DNA of 64,000 nt from Tenrec ecaudatus (GCF_050624435.1 NC_134546.1:11307001-11371000); one strand, 5' to 3'; counted from the stretch's first letter, positions 1-11,800 are shown. Program-made: numbers and translations. Notes: a model not told the origin generated them from the sequence alone.

Positions 1-189
1 GTGTGCTCTGATCAAATATGTTCATCTCCCGGAGCTGCAGAGTCAATGTCGTCCTTTGGGACAAATTCTTTTCGGGGGAGGGGCAGGAATCCACTTAATT
101 GATGGTGCTGGGGCCAGCCTCCCAACAGTCAACATTTTCAAGAGGTAGCATCGAGAACTAATCAATGGCCCTGAAAGACTAAGTCCAAG

Positions 190-715
190 AGGAACCGAAG
201 CACAAGCAACAAACACACAAAAAACAACAAGGCGCCAGGAACTGAAGGAATATCAATTGAAACATTTCAACAAGCTGATGAGGCATTGGAAGCACTCACT
301 GGCCTCTGCCTAGAAACCTGGAAAATAGCTACTTGTCTAACTGGCTGAAAGAGATCCAGATCTGTGCCATTCCAAAGAAAGACAACCCAAGAGAATATAG
401 AAATAATCTAGCATTATCATTCCTATCCCATGCAAGTAAAGTTTCGCTGAGGATTATTCAGCAATGGTTGCAGCAGTAATCAACATGGAGCTTCCAGAAA
501 TTCAAGCCAGATTTAGAGGAGGAAGTGGAATGGGGGATCTCACTGGCAGCATCAGCTGGATCTTGGCCGAAAGCGGGGGACACTAGAAAGATGTAGTCTG
601 TGCAAAAACATTTGATGATGTTGATCATAACAAACTAGCTTTGAGAAGAAGGTCGAATTTGGAACACTTAATGATGCGCATTTGGAACTTGTGTAGACTG
701 GCGTCTTCCTACAGC
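190..715 (+). mobile_element. RTE/BovB-type LINE, ORF2 reverse-transcriptase fragment
   Basis: Truncated copy of the RTE-type non-LTR retrotransposon that recurs throughout the window. The DNA follows the ORF2 order expected before and into the reverse transcriptase domain: a 'gaaggaatatcaattgaaac' segment (GISIE), then the region encoding a degraded 'AIPKK' start, then a 'gttgatcataacaaactagc' segment (VDHNKL) near 620-645. The reading frame is broken by several stops and indels, so it is a dead fossil. It lacks the YADD motif, the 3' end and the 5' end. Assignment rests on recalled RTE/BovB ORF2 sequence from afrotherian genomes. Confidence 0.7.
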
Positions 716-719
716 GGGG

Positions 720-2260
720 TAAAATAATTTTTCTTCCTCTGAATAAAACCACTTAAAACGTTTGAAGGCTGTAGCCTGTGTGCTTCTATTTGCAAGACAT
801 TCTGGAACAAGGCACACTACAGAGACAGCACAGCTTGGTGGTTGCCAGGTAGAGGGGCGGGAGGGGCTGATGGGCTGACTAGAAAAAGACTGTTGGTAGA
901 GACGGAGCCGTTCTGTACTCCGGATGTGGTGGTGGTTACATGTTACTAGCATTTGTCAAAACGGATCGAAACGTACACCCAGAAGAGGGAATTTTACTGC
1001 ACATAAACGTGAAAGTATGATGGGGAAATATTGTTAGAAAGTATCACACGATACAGAAGCGCAGGGAGATAAAGCGCACACACACACATGCACACACAGC
1101 GGTGAGCTTGCTCCCCAAAGCTGGCCACTGCTGACAGCCGCAGTGGACATGGCCTTCCACAGACCATTTTCTACACACACACGAGTTTACCTGGAGCTTT
1201 TACTTTGGACAGCAATAGAATTGTGTGTGCGTAGAGTTCTGCAACAACGGTTTTATGGGTGTAACGTGTCCGAGACAACATCCTTCAGATGTGCTTATTA
1301 ACTCTGGCTCATCGCGTTGTTCACCCAGCACCCTGAAGTATTTGCAGCCCCACAGTGTTGCGGAGCATTGCAGACTCTGGAGAAAGGCAGCTTAGTGCCA
1401 CTCCACGGCTTGGCATCGTTTGCAGCGGTTGCACCATGTGCCCAGATGCAATAAAGGGCTCTGCTGTCCCCAGGCCACAGGTCCTGGGCGTAAGCCAAAT
1501 CAAGTCGCAACTCTTGGGAAAAGTTCATACTGAAATGGCCAGCTTCTCCCTCGGGATGTTTATCTAGCTGCTGTGGGAAGAGGGGTACAAGCCCATCCCC
1601 CCAGACTTAGGTTGTGAGAGCAGATCTTTGGGTAGGTCTGATAACTAGACAGGATTGATTGAAGTCAGGGCAGAAGGAACCAATCCACTTTGCCAAGGGG
1701 AGAAAGGAAACTGCTGAACGCCGTGGGTGGCTTTGAGTCTGTCCTTTGGGAACTTCAGTTTGTCTTGATCAAAGAGATCAAGTTTCTCTTGCTCAGTTTG
1801 TCTTGATCAAAGAGATGTGGTTGTGGTCTAGTAGTAGTTGGGAGGTGGCAGTGGGGCATTATGGAAAGATCAGGCTCTCAAGCGGGAAAGGTAGGTCTGG
1901 AATCCTGGGAGGCACCTTGGGCAAGCCCCAGGGCCTTCCTCTATTGAATTCACAGGCTAGCTGTGAAGGTCAATACCTGTATCTGCCCATGCCTGGTGCT
2001 TAGGAGGGAGCCCTCCCCATATCCCCTTTCTAGAGTGGACTTGATGTTGGGCTGCTAAGAGAAAAGTCAGAGACTGGAACCCGTCAGCCCCTCCAAGGGA
2101 GAAAGATGGGGCTGATTGCTTCCCTAAGCAGCTACAGCCTTGACAAGCCCATGGGACAGTTCCACTCTGTCCGACAGGGTTGAAAGGGACTGGACACAGT
2201 GAGTTAGGCTCAGTACTCAGGAGACGTTCGGTAGAGAATACTCTGCCAGTCAGTCCATCC
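720..2260. other. Unassigned intergenic sequence
   Basis: No gene, SINE or LINE is recognised here. It contains a short imperfect CA tract around 1075-1100 and a pair of 38-base-spaced direct repeats near 1756-1816 (listed separately). Open frames of up to 104 codons on the minus strand show no recognisable domain and no homology that I can name. Confidence 0.5.
1756..1816. repeat. Direct repeat of 23 bases, 38-base period
   Basis: The string starting cagtttgtcttgatcaaaga occurs at 1756-1778 and again at 1794-1816. Each copy contains the short palindrome cttgatcaag or a near version of it. Two tandem units only; probably a local replication slippage product. Confidence 0.85.
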
Positions 2261-2264
2261 CAGC

Positions 2265-2440
2265 TCATCACAACCCTAGAGTCAGAGACAGACAGAGAGC
2301 GGTGCTGTAGAGTTTCTGGGGCTGCACATCTTTATGGGAGCCGATAGCCTCATCTTTCTCCCTCGGAGCACCAGGTGGTTTTGAACTGTTGACCTTGTGG
2401 TTAGCAGTCCAACTCTTAACCCCCTGTGCCACTCATGCTC
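2265..2440 (-). mobile_element. AfroSINE (tRNA-derived)
   Basis: On the minus strand the copy starts near 2440 with the tRNA-like head (gtggcacaggggttaagagt) and includes the B-box region at about 2375-2400. The body is recognisable as the 'agaaagatgaggct' segment. The 3' tail is degraded. Confidence 0.75.
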
Positions 2441-2929
2441 TAGTTCTACCACTGTTTTATTAGAATCCTCTCCCTGCATCCTGTTGCATCCACTGACCTT
2501 GGCTCTAAGGAAGAGTAGAACCCTCTCTAGCAGGGCTCCCCTGAGTGGTTACTAAGTGAGTCTGGCCAGCAGCACCTCCCCCTCCAGGGCAGCTGGGCAC
2601 TCTCAACCCTCTTTCCCAGGTCAGCAGCAACAAAATGCTGAAACTTGCCCAAAACCATTGGCAAGCAGGGCCTGTATTGATTCTGTCTCCAAAGCGTTTC
2701 CAGTGGCCCCTGCCTGTGTTCTCTCCCTGTGAGGCCGAGTTACAAAACCCGAGACTACTGGACACTTGTGCTTCAGGAAAGGCCACCGGGTCCCTGGGTC
2801 AGTAGGGTCAGTGCTGTGCTGATCCCGAAACCCTGAGGCCTTTCCCCAGGTCGAAGTACAGCCTTGTAGAGAGGTCAAGGGAGTGGTCTGAGACTGACCC
2901 CCGTCCTTCCAACCACAGTCCTCAAAACT

Positions 2930-3125
2930 CACTGCCATCAAGTTGATGCCAACGACCCTATTAGACAGGGTCACGCTGTCCCGGTGGGGGTGGGGAGGGG
3001 GTGTTCCAAGACTGTAACTCTTTCTGGGAGCAGAAAGTTCCATCAGTCTCCCATGGAGTGGCTGGTGGTTTTGAACTGCTGACCTTGAGGTTAGCAACAC
3101 ACGGCCTCACCACTGCACCACCGGC
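2930..3125 (-). mobile_element. AfroSINE (tRNA-derived)
   Basis: Near full-length minus-strand copy. The plus strand shows the tail (aaactcactgccatcaagtt), an interrupted 'accctattagacagggt' segment with a G-rich insertion at about 2980-3002, the body, and the reverse complement of the B box (ttttgaactgctgacc) near 3070. Confidence 0.85.
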
Positions 3126-3659
3126 GTTAAGCAATGTTTATTCTGCTCTGCATAGCGCCAAGTCGAGACAGCACCGGAACAACCCAAGAGGAGGCAACCG
3201 AGCACTCATCTGGGAGAGTCTGCGGGAGGCAGGGGTCACAGCGATGGGCCTGTTGGGTCCCTGCTCTTCTCCCATGCTCGTCAAGAAGGTGGCCTTCCTT
3301 CGAGTCCCTTCCTCCATCCTGGTTGTACTTACCATCTTCTCATTGTTGTAGGAGCAACACAACCGCCTGGGGATTTTTAAAACTATGACGATTGCAGTTT
3401 GCTACGAAATCTGCAGGAGGAAGTGAGGGGACTCACCACCAACCCAAAGTGTAACTGTTTGTTCTCAGCCTGTAACCTCACACTTTCTGGGTTACTCATT
3501 CCCTAAGAGACCCCCCCCCCCAAGTCCCTACACATACAGTGCACCCCCCTACCCGCCTTTCATGAAATTATTCCGGGATCCACAGGAGAGGGATGTCTTG
3601 TACTTATTCAAGTAACAAACTTTCAGTGAGCACGTGAAGTGCAATTAAGTAGCGACAAA

Positions 3660-3863
3660 AAAGACTCATTGCCATTGAGTTGATTTTGATTCATAGCAAC
3701 CCTATAGGTCAGGATAGAAATGGCCCTGTGGGTTTCCAAGACAGCAAATCTTTAAGCAAGCAGAAAGCCTCATCTCTTTCCTCAGGAGTGGCTAGTGGAT
3801 TCGAACTGTTGACTTTGGGGTTAGTAGCCCACCATGTAACCTCTATACCACTAAGGCTCCTTA
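3660..3863 (-). mobile_element. AfroSINE (tRNA-derived)
   Basis: Near full-length minus-strand copy, from the tail (gactcattgccattgagttg) to the head 'aaggagccttagtggtatag' read on the minus strand. The B-box complement ttcgaactgttgac is well kept. Confidence 0.88.
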
Positions 3864-4139
3864 AAGCAGATACAAGGGGGTTTCAAAACAGTTGTAGAAA
3901 CATCCCATTATCATTGAATGCCAGTCGTCCACAGACTTTCTGAAGTCCCCTCATATTTTGAACGGGGTAGAGTTAAAGTCGAGTCAAATAAACTTTTGAA
4001 AAAGAGATTCACTGTAAAACAAGGAGAACACGGTAAACATCAGCAAGCATTTGGATATACATTATTCATAAAGGGATCGTGCTAGTGATTGGTTTTTACT
4101 TCTTGAATATCTGACATCACCCCCACCAATCCAAGCTGT

Positions 4140-4445
4140 TTCTGACCCGTGGCAACTGGAATGCTCTGTAGAAGCGAGGATGGTAGAGGCGTCATCTCAC
4201 GTACATCGGGCGTATTTTCAGGAGGGATCAGGCCCAGGACAAGGACATCATGCTGGGTAGAGAGTCAGTGAGAAAAGGAAAGACCCTCAGCAAGATGGAC
4301 GGACGCGAGGTGGCTGCAACAATGGGCCTCCACTTAAGGACCACAGTGAGGACGGCGCAGGATGACCACAGGTGTTGTTCTGTTGTGTACACAGTTACTG
4401 TGAGTCAGGATTGGCTCTCAAGCACCGAACAGCAGCAACAATCAG
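4140..4445 (+). mobile_element. RTE/BovB-type LINE, 3' end
   Basis: Holds the end of ORF2 and the 3' UTR of the RTE element: gaggatggtagaggcgtcat, a 'aggagggatcaggcccagga' region (RRDQ..), 'gaaagaccctcagcaagatg', then a tail reading gtgagtcaggattggctctc and ending in an AAC-rich tract (agcagcaacaat). This tail resembles the AfroSINE 3' end, the expected sign of SINE mobilisation by this LINE. The coding part is frameshifted. Confidence 0.75.
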
Positions 4446-5250
4446 ATGCTGAAGGGCAGTACTGACTGTGGCTTTCCTGAGAATTCTGATCTCTTCCACG
4501 TATACCACTTCAAACTGGCAGTCTTCGCATCCCCGAGGGACTCAAACCACGGTCCGTTTACATGCTTTCTCAGCTCTGGGAACAAAAAGAGATGCTGAGT
4601 GGACAGACAAGGTTGCCAGTGACATTCTCCTTGGATACCCCTTGCAGCCCTTGAAGAATGAGCAGACACATTGTTGTGATGGAAAGCAAAACAAAACAAA
4701 CCATCCTTGGCACAGCTTTGCTAGCTTCTCCCTCCCTCCCTCACCAACGCTGTTAAAAATGTTGTCTCAAACTTCTCACCGAGAAGCTCCTGTGATTGTC
4801 CTTTGTCCTGAGAGAAAATCTACCAAGATGAATTTTTTGAAATCCACCCCCAAAGTTACATAGCCTTCTAAACTGACCTCTTGGCCTTGAATTTAACTGG
4901 CTCAGAAAATCCCCCTGGAAGCCATTGTTCCGATTGGACAATATTTTGAATTACCTATGTAAGATACATGCATGGAGGAGAGAACATGTCTGCATCCATC
5001 CACCGATCACAGAGCATGTTTCAACATGTCTTGTTGGCACCAAACCTATACAGGTGTGAACTAAAACCCTAGTAGTAATGCTTTTTTATTACTCTGGTAC
5101 AAAGAACCAGCAGGTGGAACAGAAGCACTCACCAGGATATTAGATCAATTAACTGGGATGTCCCATGAAACCATGACCCTAACTTCCAAACCAAGAAACC
5201 AAATCTTATAAAATACTTGGTGACATATAAGCAGCCTTAGCTCTAAAACA
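4446..5250. other. Unassigned intergenic sequence
   Basis: No gene or repeat family is recognised with confidence. A 131-codon plus-strand frame (4468-4863) has no domain and a composition typical of random reading. Confidence 0.45.
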
Positions 5251-5254
5251 ACAA

Positions 5255-5395
5255 CAAACTCACTGCCATGAGTCGATACTGACCCATAGCAACGCTATAG
5301 GACAGGGTTCAGAGACTGTAACTCTTCCCAGGAGTAGAAAGTCTCACATCTTTCTCCCGAAGCAGCCGGCGACTTTGAGCCGCTGACCTTACAGA
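5255..5395 (-). mobile_element. AfroSINE, 5'-truncated
   Basis: The plus strand shows the tail (aaactcactgccatgagtcg), 'acgctataggacagggttca', the body and the B-box complement (gagccgctgacctta). The tRNA head beyond 5395 is missing. Confidence 0.8.
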
Positions 5396-5867
5396 CAGAG
5401 TGGAAACAAGAAGCCCTTTCGAGTCACTAAGGACCTAGTGAGACTTGCGAGGTAACCGTGAGAAGAGTTGGGATGTGAGCAGGGGGTGCATTTCGCTGAG
5501 GGTGAAGCAGTCACAGGAGGTCAGGTCCGTCGGTGGGGGCGAGGGTGAGGAATGACTCTTGAGGAATCCAGAATGGAGGAACGTGAAGCTGGATGAATCA
5601 GAAAGAAAGGGAACTTACTGAGAGGTTATTAGGCAACCACAGAACCACCGGGAAGGCAGAACTGTGCCAGGATATGAAGAGAAGGAGGGGGTTGTCAAGG
5701 AGCCAGAACTCAAGCCACAGCTTGGAGGCAGCTTGCCCTGTGGACAATGGCATCACTGTGCACAGGCCTGGAGGTGGCGGCCATCCTCGCAGCCACTGCC
5801 AACTTCAGTTCTCCACCAAGTAATATCCGAAGTGAGTGGATCCAATTAGTCAAGCCCTAACCACAGG

Positions 5868-6075
5868 CGTGTTGGTGGCGCAGTGGTTAAAATGCTCTGC
5901 TGTTAGCCAAGTCAGGTCAGCAATGTGAACGCACCCAGCATCCCACAGGAGTGAAAAAGGTGCAATCTGCTTCCAGAAAGATGAATAAACTCGAAAACCC
6001 TGTGGGGGAAAGTCTCTGTCCTACAGGATTACGATGATCCCAAACTGACTCGATGACAGTGGACTTGCTTTGGGT
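5868..6075 (+). mobile_element. AfroSINE (tRNA-derived), old copy
   Basis: Plus-strand copy with a clear A-box region (tggtggcgcagtggttaaaa), a diverged B box, and the tail gactcgatgacagtggactt. More diverged than most copies here. Confidence 0.8.
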
Positions 6076-6257
6076 TCAATTACAAGAAATGTTGAGAAAG
6101 AGAATATATCTGACTTTGAAAATATCTTTCCCTCCTCCCAAGCGGTCCGCTCAGTTGTATGGGACGGGATGTTCCAAACCTGGAAGGGGCTTCAGAGGGG
6201 AGGTGCCCCAAATTTCAATGCATGTCCCTTAAAGGCAACAGTGTCCCTTGAGGAAAT

Positions 6258-6470
6258 AATGTGTACTTGATAGCGTAGTGGTTATGCATCGGGCTGTGAA
6301 CTCTAAGGTCGGCAGTTCAAAAACACCAGCAGCTCTGGGAAAGACACACAGGTCTTTCTGTTCCCCTGAAGAGTTCCAGTCTTGGCAACTCCCAGAGGCA
6401 GTTCTGCCCTGTCCCGTAGGGTCTCTCTGAGTTGGCATCGATTTGATGGCAGTGAGTCTGGAGGGGTTTG
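6258..6470 (+). mobile_element. AfroSINE (tRNA-derived)
   Basis: Plus-strand copy: head 'gatagcgtagtggttatgca', B box 'ggcagttcaaaaacaccagc', body, and tail 'atttgatggcagtgagtctg'. Confidence 0.85.
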
Positions 6471-6479
6471 GGGTACTTG

Positions 6480-7510
6480 GGACTGTGGGAAAAACAGTTT
6501 TATATTCAGAAAGCATGCTTGAAACGGATGCATGGATCAAGTTAAGGTTTATGGTTGAACAAATGACAAAGATGTTCCAAGAAGGGAATGATACGAATTT
6601 TCACTGAAAATGTGTTTGTGGATGAAGTTTCCTTGCACAGAAAGTCTCCAGTGGAAAACAGACGAACTTACACTAAGAAAATTTTACTTGAAATTCATAT
6701 GTAACTCACGCATAACCCCCAGCCTTTCTAACTTTTAAGTATGTAACCCCCAGTATGCTACCCCCAGCTCGCCTAGATAAAAATCCCCCTCCCATTTCTT
6801 TGGACTTGAAAACAATTGGCATCTTACCAAGAGTGACCCAGCACAGCTGCTGAGAACCTGACAGTGAAACCCTATCCTTTCCCTCCTGACAACGTTCTTG
6901 TTATTTTTTGACTCTTGAACATATTTGGTGTCAGCACTGTGGGATTTCAAAGGTGCCTTGTCTTTCGTGACCCCCAGTCTGCAAACATTCAGGCCCTACC
7001 GTCGGCTTCCATGCTGTCTCAGGAGTAAATATCATCACAAAAATCAAGCCTTCACATTGTGACATCAAAATGTTCTTAAATTTTATTGTTGCGTTAATTT
7101 TCTCCCAGAATTTTGTCTTTTCTTCTTTCTCTTTGTCATTGAAATTCAAGGCTGGTTCTGGTTCATACAGGCACTGCCAAGATTTCTCAAAGCCTCTGGG
7201 AACTGTTTGTTTAGCTCTGGCTGCGAAATACAAGAGAATAGCACTCCATTTCTTGCTTCTTGTTCTTTCTGTGTCGGGGCACACATTAAGGACCCCAAAG
7301 GGGACGGCTTGTGCTCAGTGATCCTCAGGTAGAACATAACGGGTCATTTTCCGACCTGGACCAGGGACAGTTTGGAAATGGTTGACCATTAGCAGTTCGC
7401 ATTACAGGTTGTTACATCAGTGGGCACTTTGAGGTTCGTTGTGTTAAGGTTTATAATGTACACAAAGGGCTAGTGCATCGGGTCCATCTTTTTGTAAGCA
7501 TGAAAGTTGA
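6480..7510. other. Unassigned region with an unrecognised 117-codon minus-strand frame
   Basis: The frame at 7284-6931 (minus) encodes 117 residues rich in charged amino acids in its middle (a DKEKEEKTK stretch). I do not recognise it and see no domain, signal peptide or splice context. The adjacent 6650-6860 stretch resembles 14670-14840 (tacttgNaaNtcaNatgtaa, a TATA-like 'ataaaa' box and 'ttaccaagrgt'). Part of this region may therefore be an LTR or other interspersed repeat rather than host coding sequence. Confidence 0.35.
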
Positions 7511-7519
7511 ACGCGTCAG

Positions 7520-7760
7520 GTCCCAATTGTAATTGGTTTGTTGGTCTGTTTGCTTATAGATAGCTTTGTTCTTCTTGTAATCAATTCAGCAACAGAATGA
7601 AACTCTGCCCGGTCCTGTACCATCCTCATCCTCTTTATGCCGAAGTCCAGTGTGGCAGCCACGGTGTCCGTCCGTCCTGCTGAGGTCTTCCTCTTCTTCT
7701 CTGGCCCTCTACTCTGCCCAGCCTGATCTCCTTTTCCAGGCACTGTCTTACCTGCACGCA
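7520..7760 (-). mobile_element. RTE/BovB-type LINE, 3' end fragment
   Basis: The plus strand carries the reverse complement of the RTE 3' region: gaaactctgcccggtcctgt, 'ggcagccacggtgtccgtcc' and 'gaggtcttcctcttcttctc'. The same blocks occur in the minus-strand RTE copies at 34.4 and 44.9 kb. Both ends fade into unassigned sequence. Confidence 0.65.
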
Positions 7761-8059
7761 CACTCGAAGTGCATGAGATGAAGTAACTTAAAGCTGGTTC
7801 AATAGAAATGTCAGCTAGTGTGAAGACGCGAAGACCCTGGTTCAAATTTACCAACCTGGACTCCTTGGTTTATGATCAACTAGTCTAGATGATAATCAGG
7901 TAAAACGAAGTCTGTGGCAACATGGAGTTATTTACTCGTGGCTCTGCTACCCGCGTCTTTGTAACTCCTTCCAAATGATTGGGCGAGACCCTGCAAATAG
8001 GGTGTTTGAAACACCAATAGAGGAGATTGAACAATTTTGCCATCTGCTGGGTGTAAGAG

Positions 8060-8273
8060 TGAGCTATTTTAGAAGCAGAGAGAGAAAGAATCCCATGACA
8101 AGAAAGAAGAGCCACCAGTGGTGTGTGAGATTTCTGTCTGAAGTGGTGGAGGCACTCGAGGCTGCAGTAAAAAGTCCATGAGATAGAGCGGTGGGTGAGC
8201 TTCCTGGCCCATGGAACAAGGCAGAGGTCAAGGGACCATGTGGCTGAGAGGATACGGATGAGAGAGGCAGACT

Positions 8274-8311
<38 letters not shown>

Positions 8312-8470
8312 TCTGCCAGCATGGCTGAGAAGAGGTGTTGTGGACAAAAGACTTGTGTATCCTTGTGTATTTTGTCATCTGTTAACCACTGAAAACACTC
8401 CACAGTTGTGAGTATTATCTATGAGTTCTGTGTGGCTACTGTGATGTGTTACGGAACCCAGCTGAGAAGC
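8060..8470. other. Possible LTR-like or other old repeat around a GA microsatellite
   Basis: The stretch is not coding; the long minus-strand frame here exists because the GA tract reads as Leu-Ser repeats. Its minus strand shares weak vocabulary (cccatgg..., 'ctctgcc...gttcc') with 15.0-15.4 and 53.5-53.85 kb, so a common low-copy repeat is possible. Confidence 0.3.
8275..8307. repeat. (GA)n microsatellite
   Basis: About 16 uninterrupted GA units ending in an A run. Confidence 0.97.
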
Positions 8471-8869
8471 ACAGCACTCTGAGAGGGGCGGTTGGTAGAC
8501 TAAAAAGGATGGAGGCATGTCTGCCCTCTGCCCTGTGGCAGGAGGTCTTTGCTGGTGTGGAATTGGAGTCACCTTCTTCTTTGTGTTACCTGTGGAGGTC
8601 AGATGTGGCCCCCATCCATTTCCTCAAATCCCTTTAATAGGCAAAGGAAAGCTCTGATTTGAGCCATAAAGAAATAAGAAATGGAAGGCTCACAGACTTG
8701 GGACAATTTAGACTTCTGTGTAAAAGCTTTCTGAAATCCTTAAAACAGAAAACACCAAGTGCAAAGCAAGAGAAAGTCAAACAACCACCCCACCAAGACA
8801 GTTTGTTTTGAGCAGCTTTGAAGAGACTATACAGACAGCTGCCCTCCCTAAGGGTCTCTGATAAATAAC

Positions 8870-9980
8870 TATGAATTTTTCACCCCGACCAGAATTCAAT
8901 GCTTATGTTCAAAAATATTTAAAGTTGAATATACTAAAAGTAATTTGGAATTGTAATAATCTCTTTAAGATAAATTGCTGTCTTCTCTTTTTTCCTTCTA
9001 CCTTGAGAAAAATGGTTCTCATTTATATTATGCTTCTCAGAGAACTTTGTTTTATAATCAGCTTTAATAAAATAAAAATAGCACAAAAAACCCAAAAACT
9101 AACTAAACAAAATGTGAGATGTTAGCCAACAAATAAATTTTATCTCAAACCTATTTTTTCCTTTAATTTTCTTTTTGTCAAATTAAATCATTTTTACCAA
9201 AAAACTGTTGTATACATTTTAAGAAATGGCTTTCCATTTGTTTATGTTACATGGTATTTCAAAAGCTTAGTTTTTAATCTGGATATAATTTTTCTGTTTT
9301 ACTCTGCTCTCAGAGTTTCATGTGTTTAAGCTTCCATTTTTGTATCAAATTGAGAATCAAGCCTAATGTCTTGCATAGAGCAAACTAAGAGTCTCAGTTC
9401 TTTTTTCTTCAAAGAACAATTACTTGCTCTTGGCTTGTAAGCTAGGTTCTTAATACTTACTCTAAGAAAATTTGATATAAATAAACCTACCTGAAAAATT
9501 ATTGAAAAAAATTAATTGTTAATTCTAATGAGTATAACAAGACCTGTAAAACTATCAAGTCATTGTAAATTCCTTCTCTAAAAGATCCTGTAAACAGGTA
9601 AGACTCAATATTATGAAAAGAAAATTATCTGGGTGGTATTACTAAATTAAATTACATTTCTTCTGAGAACTTACATTGATTAGTTTATATAATAAACATG
9701 TATATGAATAGGACAGCCTTCATGAAAACTATTTTTAAAAAATTTATATTTTGTAATATGTTAAATTAAAAGCAATTTCCAACTTTTAAAAATAACTCAA
9801 ACTAAAAATATATAAAATATTTTGTTAAAGAAATCATTTTTGTCCCCAAGTTAAAGAGATTGGTTGTTCCATGATTTTTAAGGAGGGAGATTTAAAGTTT
9901 TATGGAAGCAAAGTGAGATGGAGACAAGAATTTAGGTGGCTGTGGTTTTGCACCTATGAAATACATAAGACTCTTCTAGC
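8870..9980. other. AT-rich unassigned block
   Basis: Strikingly A+T-rich compared with the flanks, without a recognisable repeat end or a frame longer than 84 codons. It could be the interior of an old L1 or unique intergenic DNA; I cannot decide from sequence alone. Confidence 0.4.
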
Positions 9981-10059
9981 TCTTTAACACACAACACCCC
10001 CCTCCCCCCATTTTTATGATCTCAGTCCAATCTTGCAATTCCAGCTAGGTGTACAGACA

Positions 10060-10271
10060 GTGGCACAGATGAGAGTTTTCAATATACAGAATTCAGGAAA
10101 GACAACCCCCACTCAGAAACAGTCATGGTAGCAACGATTCCAGAAGGATAGGGGAAGGGAAGGGGGAGGAAGGGAGGGAAGAGGGAATGGATATCAATGA
10201 CAGCAGAATAATTCTTTCCCTCTGGGAAAGAATACCAGGATAGTAGGTGAAGGGATAGAATGGGTGGTGTA

Positions 10272-10324
<53 letters not shown>

Positions 10325-10535
10325 ATACATACATAATATATTAAGGATTCATGGGGGTGGCAGGGTGGGAGTGGGAGGGGGGAAAGAGGAGCTGATATCA
10401 AAGGGCTGAAGAAGTAAGATAATGTTAAGAAATTGTTGATGCCAATAACCGTCCATGTCTGCTTGAGATAACAGATGTATGGTTTGTTATAATAGAGTAA
10501 GCCCCCAACAAAATGATTTATTTAATTTTTAAAAG
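10060..10535 (+). mobile_element. L1 LINE, 3' UTR
   Basis: Plus-strand L1 3' end. It has purine-rich blocks (ggggaagggaagggggagga; gagctgatatcaaagggctg) and ends 'cccccaacaaaatga' before an A/T-rich tail. The same order appears in the 37.07-37.72 kb copy. A TA microsatellite sits inside. Confidence 0.7.
10274..10322. repeat. (TA)n microsatellite
   Basis: About 24 perfect TA units inside an L1 3' UTR. Its minus-strand translation explains the Tyr-Ile repeat frames here. Confidence 0.98.
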
Positions 10536-10544
10536 TAGGTGGCT

Positions 10545-11472
10545 ATAGAAGGTAAGGACAAGTTATAGATGGCCAGAGGAATGTTAAATACAAAGTGAAA
10601 AAGAGAAGTGTAAATTTGTTTTAAGGGGGAAAAAAAGTAGCTTCATCTTAAAATAGAATGTCTTGGAGGCAGAGGAAGACACTGGATGGGGAAGTTCTAG
10701 AGTTGAAGGGAACAGAGGCAAATACAATGTATATAACAGTTCTGCAATAGGGTGATCAAGAAACAGATGCTTCGCTAGAAACAGGCTGAGCAGGTGTGAG
10801 ATGGAGAGTGGGAACATACCGAGGAACATGTATCGATCTGGCAAAGCAGATTCAGATGTGTGCATTTACCTTTGCAAATATATCTATGAATGTGGTAGAG
10901 CATAAAGGGTGGAAAGTTATGAAAACTCCTTAGACATAATATAATAAAACCTTTGAGGAAACAAATTATTGGGCCAAGGGACTCAAGACAATAATTTTTG
11001 GAGACACCAACTGTCATAAGCTTGTTCACAAAGACAATATTCTATATCCTACTTTAGTGAGTAGTAACTGAGGCCTTAAAAGCTCATCCAGAACAAAGAC
11101 AAGTGAAGACTCTTTAGTCCAATGGACTAATGGACCATGTGAACATCAGCTTCCATGACCTTGAGACCAGAAACTAGGTGGTTCCTGACTACCACTGCCA
11201 ATTGCTCTGAAAGGGGTCACATCAGAGAGTTCTGAAGAGAATGAGAGAAAATGTGAAACAAAACTCAAAGTCATTAAGAACAAGCAAACAAAACAGTCAT
11301 AGTGGTTGGCTAGAGACTGGTGAAACCCCTGAAACAATGGCCTGAAGATCTAGAACTCAATTTACTCCCATGGCTTAACTTTTAGCCAAATAATAACCAG
11401 GTCTATAAGGTGAGGAAACACACGGGGGTCATATACACTCCTTAGAACAATTGTCTTAAGAGATCAAAAGTG
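10545..11472 (+). mobile_element. Older L1 3' region, left part (interrupted)
   Basis: L1-like non-coding 3' sequence ending at 11472, where a younger L1 is inserted. It resumes at 12683 and runs to about 12884 (listed separately), where a third L1 enters its A-rich end. The family name is not certain. The identification as an L1 3' UTR rests on its setting and the A-rich terminus after the downstream part. Confidence 0.5.
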
Positions 11473-11800
11473 ACTGGGGTCTTAAAGGCTTGAAGATAAA
11501 CAAGCGGCCATCTAGCTCAGAAGCAACAAAGTCCACATGGAAGTGATCGAGTGGTCCCAGGGGGATCAGTTACCAGGCATCAAAGAACAAAAAATCATAT
11601 CATTGACTGCACACCTCCATGATAGGATCGCTGAAGACAAATGGGTGCATAAGCAAATGTGGTGAAGAAAGCTGATGGTGCCCGGCTATCAAAAGAGATA
11701 GTGTCTGGGGTCTTAAAGGCTTGAAGGTGAACAAGCGGCCATCTAGCTCAGAAGCAAAAAAGCCCACATGGAAGAAGCACACCGGCCAGTGCGATCACGA
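11473..11800 (+). repeat. Tandem blocks inside the L1 3' UTR, period about 231
   Basis: The motif cttaaaggcttgaag and the following 'aacaagcggccatctagctc' start at about 11481 and again at 11712. The equivalent pair in the neighbouring L1 is spaced 250 bases. The antisense L1 at 48.7-48.9 kb keeps a single block. Confidence 0.85.

Noticed and set aside
7885-8403. 172-codon minus-strand frame with Leu-Ser repeats
   Set aside because: Generated by the GA microsatellite and unassigned flanks.
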